Below are positions 42,446 to 54,900 of a stretch of DNA of 64,000 nucleotides, one piece after another. Positions within the stretch are counted from its first letter, which is position 1, and every line of letters begins with the position of its first letter. Source of the stretch: Scleroderma bovista (Eukaryota > Basidiomycota > Agaricomycetes > Boletales > Sclerodermataceae). The position numbers and the translations under genes were made by a program. The DNA lies in the NCBI GenBank assembly GCA_037178675.1, contig JAYMGJ010000109.1:1-64000 (forward strand), in the 5' to 3' direction. The notes beneath the pieces were generated by a model that was not told where the DNA came from, searched no databases, and was given only the letters and a program-made list of their open reading frames with translations.

Positions 42446-43050
42446 TGCACTGCCGTAACGCACAACATGTAGAGCTCCAGATGATTTAGAGTTGCTCTAA
42501 TGAACTTCAACCCAGGAGAGCCGGCGAAGTCCTGTATCCAAGGTACTCTGGCCGCAGAATCATGGCATACTCGGCACGACACTGATGGGCATCAGTATTA
42601 CAGTATTCTGTACAACGCATTATTCAATTTAAAGCGCCTGACCTACACACGATCAACCCAGGATGCGCTGTCGATGCACCGTGCGACTGGTAGGAGCGGC
42701 GTCGTAATGTTGCGTGATTGTCCTTTTTCGGTTCGTAGCGATGGTCGAGGTATCAGTAAAGATATCCAGGCTGGAAAGCTATGCAATTCAAAAAGGTCGA
42801 GGAGCCAGAATAAGAGTAAAAGATAGCTGCAAGGCCAGCTCTGAGTGCCAGTCTGTCGAGAGTTTGAGGACTCCCCTAGGCAGAAACTTCAACTTGGTCG
42901 CATAAAAGATAGGCTGCTCGGACACTGCTTTTGGATTCGAGTGGCTGACGTCAGCGTAAAAGCGGCGTCGCTGAGTCAGCGCTTCAGCCTCCCACTGGGT
43001 GCTCGCTCATTCACTGGGCAGTGGGTGGTTTTATAGCTCGCCGCTTCATT
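42446..43050 (+). promoter_or_regulatory. Upstream region of the intact BTB gene
   Basis: The fourth copy of the BTB upstream block (GCGACTGGTAGGAGCGGCGTC, CAATTCAAAAAGGTCGAGG, CCCCTAGGCAGAAACTTC, TGACGTCAGCGTA). TGACGTCA at about 42950 is a perfect CRE/ATF-type palindrome and is also present in the other copies; TTTTATAG lies ~20 nt before the ATG. Regulation by a bZIP factor is inference. Confidence 0.5.
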
Positions 43051-43995
43051 ATGTCCCAGCCCGCTTCGTCACCATTCGACCACCCGAAAGCAGATGTCGT
43101 ACTGCGCTCATCTGATAACGTGGATTTTCACGTCTTCAAACTCTTTCTCTCTTTGGCATCCCCATTCTTCGAGACTCTGTTCGAGCTTCCCCAACCGTCC
43201 GAAGAAAGGACTGAGAACTTGGAGATGAAAGATGGTCTCGCCGTTATTCCTGTTTCAGAGGACAGCAGGACTTTAGATGCTCTCCTTTGCTTCTGTTATC
43301 CCTGCACACTTGCAGAAGACCCATCCCTTGACCATTTCAAAGATGTGGTCAATGTACTTGAAGCAGCGAAGAAGTATTCCCTTGAAGGGATCGAGAACGC
43401 AATTTGCCAAGCTCTGTTCAACCCCAAGATCTTGGAGGTCGATTCTTTGCGCTGCTTTGCTATAGCGCGTCGAGCCCGCCTGCGTGACCAGACGCTCATG
43501 GCTGCCAAGTATTCTTTGCGGGAGCCCCTCATTCCTGGATGGTTTGACGAAATCAACCTGGTCACCGCCTCTGACCTTCTCGCCCTACTGACATACCATC
43601 AAAAGTGCGGGAGTGCATTGCAGGGATTGCGACTCAACTACTCCTGGATCCAACAACACTACCAGAACAATACAGCAGGGTCGTGGATTTTGGGGCAACA
43701 TCCGTGCAGGTGTCCCAAGTCAACAACCGTTCGACTGTTTGGCTCTTACTGTGTTCTGTGGTGGCAAGAGTTCATGGATGCCACCTTCGGAGTTTTAAAG
43801 GATAAGCCATGCGCCGATACCGTACACAAAATGACCGAGACAACTATTGCAGAGGTTAGGCGGCGTGGTTGCTCTACCTGCTGCTCCAACGTAACAGTCG
43901 CCATGCCTGAATTCACAACTCTTTTTATGAAGCACGTTGATGAATTGGTCTCAAAGGTGTGCTTCGTCATGCAGGGTCAAATAACCAAAAAATGA
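43051..43995 (+). CDS. Fungal BTB/POZ-domain protein
   Basis: Single-exon frame of 314 residues; the ATG at 43051 also begins the truncated copies at 15381, 21322 and 37884. The N-terminal BTB fold reads ADVVLRSSDNVDFHVFKLFLSLASPFFETLF, then AVIPVSEDSRTLDALLCFCYP and VLEAAKKYSLEGIENAICQALF, followed by the long C-terminal half (KCGSALQGL, WWQEFM, a CSTCC pair near residue 275) usual in basidiomycete BTB proteins of this size. Such proteins are thought to mediate protein-protein contacts, for example with Cullin-3 or in transcription; their role in fungi is mostly unknown. Its 5' ~150 bp were recombined onto helicase copies 3, 4 and 5. It appears to be the only whole copy in the window. Confidence 0.85.
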   Translation: MSQPASSPFDHPKADVVLRSSDNVDFHVFKLFLSLASPFFETLFELPQPSEERTENLEMKDGLAVIPVSEDSRTLDALLCFCYPCTLAEDPSLDHFKDVVNVLEAAKKYSLEGIENAICQALFNPKILEVDSLRCFAIARRARLRDQTLMAAKYSLREPLIPGWFDEINLVTASDLLALLTYHQKCGSALQGLRLNYSWIQQHYQNNTAGSWILGQHPCRCPKSTTVRLFGSYCVLWWQEFMDATFGVLKDKPCADTVHKMTETTIAEVRRRGCSTCCSNVTVAMPEFTTLFMKHVDELVSKVCFVMQGQITKK

Positions 43996-44099
43996 CACTG
44001 ATTGACAGGTTGAACTTGAACTTCCTCTGTGATATGGAGGTAGGTCATTGCAAAGATATGTCAATTCTTGGTTTATAGCATAAAATATCGCCCAGTCGC

Positions 44100-44870
44100 A
44101 CAATTGCAAAGAAGGACGTTACTCAATGAATGTGTGGAAAGGTTTGATCGGCCTCGGATATGTAAAAATTCATGGGAATGGGCAATGTATGTACACGATG
44201 TGGGTGGTTAGCAACTAGGTAAGCTGGGACGGATAAGAGTTGTCCGTCTCTAACCGAAAGGACTGTGCCATCACCTTTCGTTCTCATTCCAGAGGGGCAC
44301 GTCCTGATAGTCCTATTCTTGTCTCGCAGAAAAACGCGCATCAGAGCAATTTCACCTGTTGAACGCCGGCATATGATCTCCATATCAAAGTCCCGCCAAT
44401 TGCATTTGCCCAGCTGCTGGGGGTGCGGAGTGCTCGATTCCGCCGTGGCGTTGGTGACCGAGGCATTCAGCCCAGCGATAACGATGACTGCAAGAGGGTT
44501 TCCTAGCGTGATCAATGTGAGGGTGAACATCGATGTCGCAGTGTTGAGAGTGGTCACGGTAGTGTTTACCGGAGATCATAACAGTCGACACCGTGATAGG
44601 CATTGGATTCGCGAGTAATATGGGTGATAGTGCTGCACATCAGCTGAGTCGACTAGGATTGCAATTGTCCTCCAAAGACGATTTTGACGTCTGCGTTGAT
44701 CCATGACTTATCAAGGGGAGGGAACAGTTCAAAAAGTGCAAGCAGGGGAGTGAGCAAAACATAATGTTTTCTGACAGGGGGATTTGACTGGTCATTTCAC
44801 TCCTGCCTTTGGGTCCACATCTACGGCGAGCGTAGTGTCGTACCCTCTACTTCCTAAGACCGCGAGTATT
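44100..44870 (-). pseudogene. Relic of the GPI-protein gene next to the intact copy
   Basis: Minus-strand frame 44557-44123 contains TPHPQQLG preceded by a Thr/Asn-rich run like that of the intact gene, and CTGCCTTTGGGTCCACAT.. GGCGAGCGT near 44803-44832 matches exon 2 of the intact gene (45580-45612). Signal-peptide exon and anchor region are not intact. A proximal tandem duplicate that has decayed. Confidence 0.7.
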
Positions 44871-44966
44871 TGAGCTCCAAAATTCCAATCGACTACAGCT
44901 GTGTGATGCTACATTACAATGCGACGATACAAATCGAGAGAAAAAATAAACAGTGTCTTCGCTCCG

Positions 44967-45921
44967 TCAAACAGTCAACACAACCCCAACCAACGCCGGC
45001 CAAATAATGAACAAAATTCGAAACATGAGCTTCTCCATATCAAGGTTCCTACCCGCTGCATTCTTACCGCCGCCCAGCTGCTGGGGGTGCGGCGTGCCCG
45101 ACGAGGCCGTGGTGTTGGTGGCCGTGGCATTCGATCCTGTGGTGGCGGTGGGTACAGGAAGGTTCTCCAGAGTGATCACTGTGGGCGTGGCCATCGACGT
45201 CGAAGTGATGAGGATGAGCACGGGGGTGTCTGCTACTGGTGTCATTTCGGTCGCCACCACGACAGGCGTCGAAGATGTGAGTGGGGTAATACTGATGGAC
45301 GTAGTAGTAGTGGAAGTAATAGTAGTGCTAGTTGAAGGGAGGGGGGCGGTTGAGCTGTGTAGTACCGTAATCGGGGGAGGACTGGGGTTGGTTCCGGAGA
45401 CGATCTTGAAGTCTGCGCTGTATACCATCGATTGCATTGGTACATGGGAAACAAAGCGGAGGATACTGTTGAGAAAGCAAGATATTAGTAGGATCGCGAT
45501 GACGAACGCGAGAAGTAAGACGTACTAAATGAACTGGTCACCGCCACTTGGCAACGTCGGGACCGTCACCTGAACCGATCCTGCCTTTGGGTCCACATTC
45601 ACGGCGAGCGTGGTGACGAACGTCTATGTATCCCGATGGGAGATGCGATATCGGATGTATGTTAGCCGATCCCATGGTACAAAGGTAGTAGACAGAGAAA
45701 CGCACATTGCCATTGGCCCACAACTCGATGTTTACAGGCCCCATCGCGTTGACCGCTGGCGATAACCCATCCTCCGCCCACGTCACGAGCACGGACTGGC
45801 CCGCAGTCCATACCGTCCCCTGGACAGGCAGAGTGGGGTATATGGTAGCTGATGCAAGTTGGACGGTGCCCAAAAGTAGGAAGAGGAGGGCGAGGAGGGG
45901 GGTTGTTCGTGCGACGTGCAT
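44967..45921 (-). CDS. Ser/Thr-rich GPI-anchored cell-surface protein (Kre9/Knh1-like N-domain)
   Basis: Three minus-strand exons (45706-45921, 45526-45623, 44967-45465; introns 82 and 60 nt) join to 270 residues. A signal peptide of ~25 residues (ARTTPLLALLFLLLGTVQLASA) is followed by the Kre9/Knh1-type beta-sandwich: IYPTLPVQGTVWTAGQSVLV, TWAEDG, VNIELWANGN, TTLAVNVDPKAGSVQVTVP, QFIYILRF, YSADFKIVSG. A ~110-residue Ser/Thr/Pro-rich stalk suited to O-mannosylation follows, then GGGKNAAG (possible omega site) and a hydrophobic tail FRILFIIWPALVGVVLTV. This form is widespread among fungal wall/plasma-membrane proteins of unknown individual role. A TATAAAAAG lies at 46111-46119 on this strand, ~190 nt upstream of the start. 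Relics at 19.1, 25.3 and 44.1 kb derive from the same family. Confidence 0.88.
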
Positions 45922-46896
45922 CGTTGTTGTTCAGGTATCGAGAAAGGAGTGTGGTGTCGAGTAAGAGTGGATAGAATACTGATTAAAGGAGCGAGAATAC
46001 TGATGTCGCTCGATACAGACCCGCTGCAGCGAGAAATTAACTGGGGTTGTCGTGACGGGATAGTGTATGGTGGTGGTTGAAGTGGAAGAGCGAGGCTAGC
46101 GGGGGAGGTCCTTTTTATATCAGTCACAGATCAGGCGCGTCAACAAAGTCACGTGTTTGAGAAATCAATGTCACGTGCAACCGCAACTCCGCCGTTCTTC
46201 TAAGCACTCAGGTCTTCTGGGTTGAACAACCCTATAATAAAGGACCTTAGGATCCACCGACCAGCTTGTAGAAGTCAGATTCTTCACGTCCCCCGATCAT
46301 AGTGATTCCACAAATATTTTATCTAGTACTAGTAGTAAAAAACGAGTGACCAGTTTTTCGCGTACAGATATCCTATCAGTCTACAAACACAAAGCACAAA
46401 GAGAGTCCAAATAATGGGGATGGGATGGGATTGGAGAAAGAAAAGAGTCGGTTGGATAAATTGGGAATCAGAGAGATAATAGCGAGGTGCGCATAGGTAA
46501 AAGTATTCAGCAAAAGAGCAACAAGATTCGTAAATATCGTGATCATGAATAAGTGCGGTACCACTGCATGACTCAAGCCCAGCGCTCCAGAGCACTGTTA
46601 AACGAGCGAGTTATTCTAAAAAGGTACCGGTCTGTCGTATTAGTGTGTAATGTAGAAGTCGTTCGGGAAAGAAAAAAGTAAGATGCAGAAGATATACAAC
46701 GAGTGAGGATGGCAAACGGAATTAGGCTCGAATGACAGCAACCCCCGAGCGAGAGAAGTAAAATGAAAATCGAGGAAAAAAAAACGAGGTTCGAATCTGG
46801 TAGCGATTCAAGACCATCTCACGGACGCAGGTGTATATGGTACACCCCCCAACACACATCATCACCACATCACCCTCTCTTTCTCCGTCACAGCTC
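45922..46896. other. Intergenic region between the GPI gene and the next minus-strand gene
   Basis: Contains the promoter side of the GPI gene (TATAAAAAG on the minus strand at 46111-46119) and the 3' flank of the gene ending at 46897. Short frames here are not protein-like. Confidence 0.5.
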
Positions 46897-49800
46897 TCAA
46901 AAAGATCTCGCCAGGTTGACTACGATCAAAAACCCCAGAATCAGCACACACAAACATAATACATAGAAGAATGGAACGGACCTGCGCTCCCTGACAACTC
47001 GCCACATTTTCCTCGCCTGCGCGTTCTCCCTTGCGCTCCTGATCTGCTTCGCAATCGTCTCTGCGCGCGGTGGAAACACGCCCGGTCCACACCTCTCCTG
47101 CAGATCCACAAGTCCCTCGTTCGTGCCCTCAGCTTCGATGACGACTTTGCCGTACCAGTTCGGATCGACTAGGAAGCTAGGTGCATTCGGGACCGGGGCC
47201 CGCTGCGAACGGGGAATCAGATGTGGGTAGGTCTCCTGGAGATGAGAAGGCGCGGGCGTATTGGCGGGACGGCGGATCGTGAAGGAGGATCGGTGGACCC
47301 ATTGAACGACATCGTGAAGAGCACCGTTAGGCCTGGGCATCATCACAGTATGTCAACCCAAACCCGCATCACAGAAAAGGAAACCGATACTCACGTCTCA
47401 GCCTTGCCTCTCTCCTGCAACAACTGCAGGTTTTCCGAAATCTCCTTGCCCCATGGGCTCACGTCGACATAGACGATCGGGTTCGCCTGGGGATTGTGTC
47501 CCGCGCTGGCACCGATCCTGATCACGCGGTGGAAGTACGACGGCGAGAACGCAAGACTGTGGAAGTAGGGAGATAGCTCGCCGAGGCGCGAATACTTGTA
47601 GTCGAGATCCTGGACGTGTGCCATGTTAGAATCCCCGTCCTGCCCACAGGACAGAGAGAGACGACGTACCACAAGATAACCACCATCCCACACCATCCTC
47701 CCCACGTTCCCCTCATCGCCGAGGGCAACATCCCACACGACATCACCAGCCCGCAACAACTTCGCCACGCCCGTTCCAGAGCGCCGCAGCTCCGCCTCGC
47801 ACTCCTCCACGCTGCTCGTCGACAGCCACGTTCCGTCCGGCGAAGGCACAAACACCCGCAACAGCGCCGCACGGTTCGGGCGGAACAGCGGCGAGCGGAA
47901 TTTAGGACGCAGAGGACGGCAGGTACACGAGGATGCAGATGTAGACGTCGAGGACGAGCCTTGCCGCGTGTGCGTCTTCTTCCGCTGCTGCTGCTGCTGC
48001 GGATGGCGATGATGCGACGAACTTGTCGATGGCGAGGACGACCTGCTTGACACGCCGCCGCCGCCTGCCCCGCGCTCGGACCGACCGCGCTGCTGACATG
48101 TATTGCACGAGCGCCCGTGCTCCTCACGCAGCCGTGCGATCACTCTTGCCTCTGCCTCTGCCTGTGCCCTCAGCCGCAGAACGACCTTGGTATATGCACG
48201 CGTCGTCAGCGCAAGCGAGAGGACATCTGGGCCCTGTACGTTCTTGTCCTTGGGCAGCTCGAGGTACGCACGCGCCAGACGTGCATATTCATGCGTGGGC
48301 AACGAGACGCCGTGCATATAGTTGTGAAGATCCTGACGAACGATGGCCGTACTATTAGCTCAGACAAGATTATGGGGAGAGAGAGAGACGTACCCTCAAA
48401 CTCAGCGCGATCGGCTCTGGCCACTCGTACTCCCACTTTGCGTACCCGACAGGCCGCAAAAACCGCTCCAACACAATCTCGCACAGCTGCCGCGCATTGC
48501 TGGCACCTACGCCCGCTCTAAACCCTCGAATGCCTGTAAACGAATGGCGCAAGCTCGACGGCGGAGCAGCCGTCGCATCGAACAGCGCCCTCACCGACCG
48601 CCGGCCCACACCATACAGCGCCAGCCAATCTCCAAACTCCAGATACGCCATCAGCGCAGAAAAGAATACAGGACGCGACAGGAACGCGAGGAGCGGGAAA
48701 TACTTGGGCGGCACTTTGACCTCTATCTCGCCAGTGACGTCTGCCGGTGCGAGTGCGACCACCTCTGGGCCACTTGTGCCATCGAGCAAGACAGACTGGC
48801 GGATCCCCCGCTGCGCAATGGCCTCCGCCACGAGCGGGGGCGGCTCCTTCCCGAGCACAAGCCCCCTGCGCTGCTGCCGTGCAGCCTGGTAATCCTCGGG
48901 AGAAGGCGGTGTCGGAGGGTCCGGACGAACACGGGCAGCACCCCTCAAGTCGGCCATCAACGCCGGACGAGGCTGGCCCGCGGTGGGGCGATACGACGGC
49001 CGTGCGGGCGTCTCGGCCAGGCCGTGGCCGTGGCCCGACGTGCTGTCTTTCGAGGACGACCCGCTGCTGTCGTTCCACGTCATTACGACACGCACACCGC
49101 CTGTCTTCGCGAATGGGTCCGAGTCGAGCAGCGAACACGCCTTGCGCAGGCCGTCGTCTGTGTGGATGTCTGAGTCGGTGTCGGTGTCGGTGTCGTCGTA
49201 CACGGCAGTCTTGCGAGTGCGGCGGCTTGTCTTTACGTTCGTCAAGAGGGCATGGGGCGGCGTGGGCGGTGGCGTTGGGCGCGCTTTCGTCAGCACCGCG
49301 CGAGGTCTGCCACTGTCCTTGTGCTCCCCATTAGCGCTCCGTACACCTGACTCGTTCCTCCGCCGCGCGCTGTGTTGTTGCTGCTGGTGCTGGTGCTGGT
49401 GCGCAGCGTTATTCTGCCCAGGTACATTAGACACGCCAGCCATGACAGAGTCAAAAAAGGACGTCGCAGAGGCGCTTTTGTATAGCCCCGGCGTCTTGCC
49501 GGCATTGACACCAGCAGCACCGCCGCCAGGCCCGTACGGAACGGGAGACGGCGATGGAGTGGGGTATGCACCCGCACCGAGACCGAAGGCTTGGAAGACA
49601 GGGTTGTACGGGTTGTACATATGCGCCGCTCCGGGTGCAGGGGCGCCATATGCAAAGGGGCCGAATGCGGGGGCTGCAAAGGCGGTAGGGCAGAACGAGG
49701 TATTGGGATACGCATTTGGTGAGAATGCGCCAGCAGGATACGCAGTTGATGCGGTGGCAGGCATCGGGGGATGGCCGTTCCCTTGGTCACCCTGGTGTGC

Positions 49801-50040
49801 CTGGTGATCCGAGCCAGACCGTCGATGATGATGATGTCGCTGGCCCTGCTGTGCACTGCCGTCGGAGGTGAGGGGGCGTTGGCCATGGGAGTGGGTACGG
49901 TTTCGGTTCTGGCCATGTCCTGTCGTCGTCGAGCGTTGGTCGGAGTAGCCTGACATGCGCCGTTCTGGATAGCTGGTCGGGGGGACCGCTGACGTCTTGG
50001 CAGCATTGAATTTCGTAGTCATCTTCTCGTTGGTCATCAT
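46897..50040 (-). CDS. Conserved-looking fungal protein with disordered N-half and C-terminal membrane anchor
   Basis: Four exons (48394-50040, 47670-48332, 47395-47609, 46897-47332) with introns of 60-62 nt join to 986 residues. The 60-nt intron at 47610-47669 has no stop and keeps the frame, so it could also be retained; its CTAAC branch site favours splicing. Residues 1-390 are low complexity (His/Gln, Pro/Ala/Gly, Ser, an acidic DTDTDSD run). A folded part starts near VPPKYFPLLAFLSRPVFFSALMAYLEFGDW and runs through EIVLERFLRPVGYAKWEYEWPEP and LDYKYSRLGELSPYF to a basic stretch (IAKQIRSARENAQARKMWRVVRERR) and a single C-terminal membrane helix (FFYVLCLCVLILGFLIVV). This suggests a tail-anchored protein of the ER or another membrane facing the cytosol. 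I do not recognise the family. Confidence 0.72.
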
Positions 50041-50386
50041 GGTCGTCGGGCTCGCAGTCGAATGCCTATTCGGGGGCGAGCGTGAGCGTGAATGTGAGTC
50101 TGTGTGTGGATGGGGTAGGTCTGGGGGTGGCGAGCGTGATCGTGGAAGGTGGGATGAGGAGGTATGGGGAGAAGCACGACCTGGAGCAGTATGGGGACGA
50201 TGCGAGCGAGAGTGCTGAGAGGAGGTTGAGATGCGTGTTGTTCGCCTTGCAGCTTCAGTTTCCTTCGCCTGTCAGGATATGCGAGGTATATATATTTATA
50301 AATATATTTTACCCAGGGCCCAAACAATGGAACCGGCAGAGCGGAGTCGAGAAGCGGGGGTAATAATAATGGACGCATGCAATCAT
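50041..50386. promoter_or_regulatory. Upstream region of the 50040 gene
   Basis: Holds a long AT-rich near-palindrome (TATATATATTTATAAATATAT, about 50288-50310), 250-270 nt upstream of the minus-strand start, which may act as the TATA region. No gene seen. Confidence 0.4.
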
Positions 50387-51905
50387 TTAGTACCATGATG
50401 GTTGTGGCATCGGGTCGAGTCGGGTTACCGCAGGAAAAAAGTTGCCAGATTTATTTTTTTTCGCGATCAAACACGCAGCAAAGCCAGGAAGTAAGCAGAT
50501 GGGGAAGTCATTGTTAGCGATCGAATGGGAAGTGACGAGTGGATGACGTACAGCTCTTACTCCGGCCTGCCACCCGAGCACATCGACCCGCGGACGTTCG
50601 CTGGTGGACGTGTCTTGCGATGCACGTACGGCTGGCTTTGCATCCGGAGGAGACTTGGCATTGCCAGAGACGATGAGCTTCTTTGCCGAGGGGGGGTTCT
50701 TCGGGCCATTGACTGCATCGAGATGCCCATTACCGACGACGGGAGAACGGGGAGCAGCCCCGACTAAGGAGCGCACAGCGAGACGGGAAGAGGAAACGCC
50801 GTCGGTGACCTAATTGCCCGGTGGGATGGGTGCATGAGTCATAGGATCGACGAAGGGGCGAACGTTAGCGGTGATGGGATTACTACTTTTTTGTGAAAGG
50901 GTAAAAGTAGTACTAGGTGACGAGAAAGGGAATTGTGATGGATGTGAAGGGGTAAAGGGGTGCACGGGCTCAAACGCTTACCTTGGACACAAGCGTATCG
51001 GCATTGCGAGGTGCTGGCTTTGGGTTCTTGCGAGATAGGAAGGAGCCGAGTGTGAGCGATGCTGCAGGCAAGGGAAGAGAGCATCAGTATCGGAACCGGG
51101 GCATGTCAGCAGGAAGAGCGACCTTCGTCCCTTCGCGCGCTCGACACATCCTGGAGTGGTGTTTCCTTTTTGGCGTTGGCAGTGGCCTGTACCGACGTGA
51201 GCGGGGAAGTAAGACGGGAAGAAGAAGAAGACGAACGCGATCACCGAGCGGAGCGCCTTGCAGACCGGGATCGGGAGCGACACGACCCTGAGGATCGTCC
51301 TTGATATGAGGAGGAGCAGGACCATGGCGACGATCTGTGAGGCTGTCGGAAGCGGACATGAGAGTGGCATTCGACGCGCTGTTCTTGAGCGACGGCAGCA
51401 GCAGTTGGTCGCCCCTGGGTCGGGGGTCATTCTGCTTGAGGCTCTGTTCGCGGGTCAGACGGGCCTTTTGGGCTGGGGAGAGGTATCTGTTGGAGGTGAC
51501 GAGGGCTGCGCCTTGTGGCATGTCAGGACGAGCACGGGGAAGGACGGGACAGGACACACCTGGCAGCTTCTTCTCCGCAGGGGGAGGGGGTGTTGGCTCG
51601 CGCGTGGGCTTGTCAGCGAGGAGAGTGGGTGCGTCTATGAACTGGATGAGGGCCTGCCAGTCGACGTCGTCTTCGATGGTGGTGGCGAGTGGGACGACGT
51701 CGGAGAGCAGTGGAGGGGCAGGGTCCTCCTTGGGCGGGCCGGGGAGTGATGGGGCTTCTGGGTCAGGCCCGGATGCGCTGGCCTTGGAGGTGCGGCCGTG
51801 GAAGACGGGAGGGAGCGCGGGGGGCACATCAGACGCGGAGACGGTGGCCTGGGCGTCTGCAGCGCGGTTCTTATTCGCAGCCTTTCTGCGGAGGAAGGCA
51901 ACCAT
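50387..51905 (-). CDS. Proline-rich protein of unknown function, multi-exon, model approximate
   Basis: The likely start is ATG at 51905 (MVAFLRRKAANKNRAADAQ), followed by a Pro/Ala-rich part, an acidic motif (IEDDVDWQALIQFIDAPTLL) and NRYLSPAQKARLTREQSLK. A 48-nt GTGTGT-CACAAG segment before the latter (near 51515-51560) is probably an intron. Downstream pieces that look coding are SLTLGSFLSRKNPKPAPRNADTLVSK (ending at a GTAAGC donor near 50982) and VTDGVSSSRLAVRSLVGAAPRSPVVGNG.. (50810-50580). I cannot fix all splice sites, so the 3' end is uncertain. No known domain is recognised; the protein is mostly disordered and basic. It lies head-to-tail upstream of the 50040 gene. Confidence 0.5.
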
Positions 51906-54900
51906 GTCTGGGAGGGGCTTCAGCGGGAGAGGGCGAGCATGTCTGCGGGAAGGAAGACACAAGGCTGGAATAAAAGCTAGCGCTGTTTTTCTGTGTCCTC
52001 CCCCCCGCAACACGGACAAGACACGATCATCTCATCGGCAACCTCGATCGCGGGCCTTCCGCATATGGAAACAGAGCTCTCGGCACGCTCGGTCACGCGT
52101 TGCCCCGTCACGCCCCCCTTTTATTTGACTATTTTCGACCCAGCACAGGTCTCGTCGAAGGGCTGCTCAACAAAACACCCAGCGAGAAACCCTCCGTGCA
52201 GACTCGTCCAGCCGTGTGTCTGCAGCGTGTTTCCGTCGTGCTGTGGCCGTGCGACTCGTGTTCCGCTTTCGATCGACGCTTGCTCGCTTGTCGTTCGCTC
52301 CACTGACGCTAGTCTAACCTTATCGCTTTCCCACACACAGCCAAGTCTCGCCCTTTCTATGTCCGAGGCTACTCTGCTCTTTGCACGACACACGGATTAA
52401 CGCTTTTACCCCCTGCGAGGATACGACGGCCATCACCACCCATGTTCAACTGATTCCCCGTTGGCAGTGTCAGGGCTCCTCGGCTCACCTACGCCCTGTG
52501 ATCTCATACTAGCACTCCTCTCGGTCATGACTCCGGTTTCTTTTCCAATCTGCTTCTCAAACATGCACTTCGAAACTTCCTGAAGCTGATGGAACCACAT
52601 CACAGCCACTTCGCCGAGTGACTACCCCGATGTCGCCATATCCCACTGTCAGTGCTCAGTGCCACCTGGGACCTGCCCGGAACGTTCTCTCGTCCATCTT
52701 GGCCCACACGACTACGTACCCACGGCCCAATACCATAACTCGGAACACAAACATGCTTTCTATCAACTTCGACATCGTTCGGATCAGAGTGTCTCCGGAT
52801 GCAGTAGCATGCATCGCAGCGTACGGACATTCCATTGTCGCATATCTAATTATAATCCAGGTCCACTGATCCCGCCCACAGTGCGGCTTTCATCCCCATG
52901 TTACATACTTATACAATCCAAAATGAAATACACCTCATCCCAACCCCCGGCGGTGCTCTGCAATCAAACTACTCTTGGCTATCTGACTACCCCCCCTGGT
53001 GCAATAATCAAATCAGGTGACTAACCCGAGTGATAGTCGCGAGCCCGTCTCCCTTTATGGTGGTGTCCTTGCCCCATCTGCGGCCTTTGTTCGTCCTCGT
53101 CGTCAGGTGTACGCGATCTGGCTCACCTTTGTTCGGCTTGCAGTTTGGTAAGTCATCACGGCTGACGTGCACATGACGACGCAGACCATGGTCGGCGGGA
53201 TTGACATGCTGGCCTTGTCCAGTAAGGTTCCCCCCGCCCCTTGTTGACATATTCCGTCCACGTCGCCCTGCCGTCGCAACGTCACTGACTGACAGGGGCG
53301 TTGCTACCTTAAATGCTGGCCACCAGGTCCTTGCCCTCGTTGTTAGCACTCCCAGCAAGACCATAAGGAATGTCGCGCGTGCTGTATGTATGTAGTCATG
53401 TATGCAGCGGATCCTTTCACGTTTCAGTGGCGTATCTGTTTCACGTACAAGATAAGTGGAGTGCATCCTATTTCCCACCAAGGGCACTTATTCTATATGA
53501 AAGCTGCTAGTCTTTGGATCATAAAACGAACCCTTCTACTTTGCATGCCAAGGTCACAAACCGACCTCGAGCTTTACGCCCAACCCAAGACGTACACAGT
53601 GGAGGCAATTCTTACTTCCCCCCACCCTCCCCATTGTTCACGGGCCAAGATAGGGACACCCCTCGCAAGAGCACAGTACAGTGCCAGGGGCGCAGCCCGC
53701 TGTCCCTGGATGTCCAGACAACCCAGGATCCTATCCCCACTCCAGGCCCGTCGTCCTCCATCTCATACACCCCCCCAATAACACATGCATCCCTTGGCAA
53801 AGGGTCCTTCCACACAATAATAAATCACCTCATCTCGATGCACACACACTCGCCCTTGGCGCCCAGTCACAATATCCTAGCATCAGGGCGGACAGAAGCA
53901 AAGGCGTCAACGTAAACACCCGCGGACGCATCGGGCGTTAAAACATGGGGGGGGGGGGGGGTGCAGGGTCGGGCGGCAATATGTGCATGTATGGTACATA
54001 TGTACATATGTAACATACGTTGCATGAGTTCGTGCTGGGCACTGCCCGGTACCGCCCCTCGGAGTGCGGGGTCAGTCGAGCGGCGAGATAAGGAGATTCG
54101 AGAAGGAGAGCTCCTCCCCCCGGTCCGAGCGACGGGCTGTGGGACATAGAAATGGCGGTGAAGTGAGCAAGGGGGGGGAGCGGGCCGTCGACCGACGAGT
54201 AATGGTACGGGAGATGGGTGAGCCGTACGATCCATCCTATTCTCGTTGGTGCGTTTCCCCCCTTGAATAGTTGGCTGAAGATCAAAAGACGCGCATTTAA
54301 CACAGGATAGGACATCCAAGATTGCCTGAGGGCCATCAGAATCGAGAAGAAAAACAACCTTATGGACATCCCAGACCGGCGCAGGGCGTTGATAGCTTCC
54401 CAAACAAAGAGAATTATCACATTCACCCGTACTAACAGCTAGGGAGGGAGGGAGAGAGGGTCGCAGGTAGCGCTATTTAGCCCTGCATCGGACGTGTGGA
54501 TCAACGGTTCTGCTACTTAGGGCTCCCATATCCCATATCCCCGGCTCAGGCTATGATATTGGAAAGGGGCAACTTGGAGCTGTGTTCCCAGTCTGGCTCT
54601 ACCGCAGCGATCGAATGGATTGCGGCGTGAATGCGTCCAAATCCACGGCTATGGACTTGCTTGGAAGCCGGTTCCATTGGACTGGGAGCGACCCGGTCTG
54701 AGCGTGCTTATCATGATCATATGGCATATGCTGCTCTGGCTTATATAATCACGTGTCGATTGGCTCGGTCAAAGCTTGAGACCCAGAACATCAAACATCA
54801 ACATCTTGGAATGTTTGGACCTGTTCGGAGAATCGTCATCATTTTTCTGTGCACTCTGTGCTGACGGGTATGGGAATTGTACTCTCAATCGCGTTCTAAG

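Noticed and set aside
46780..46800. Possible tRNA B-box (GGTTCGAATCT)
   Set aside because: No A-box or cloverleaf can be drawn around it.
48343..49173. Long plus-strand frames over 48.0-50.0 kb (up to 276 residues)
   Set aside because: They are antisense shadows of the four-exon minus-strand gene; composition is Arg/Pro/Ser-rich with no domain, and the minus-strand gene splices cleanly to 986 residues.
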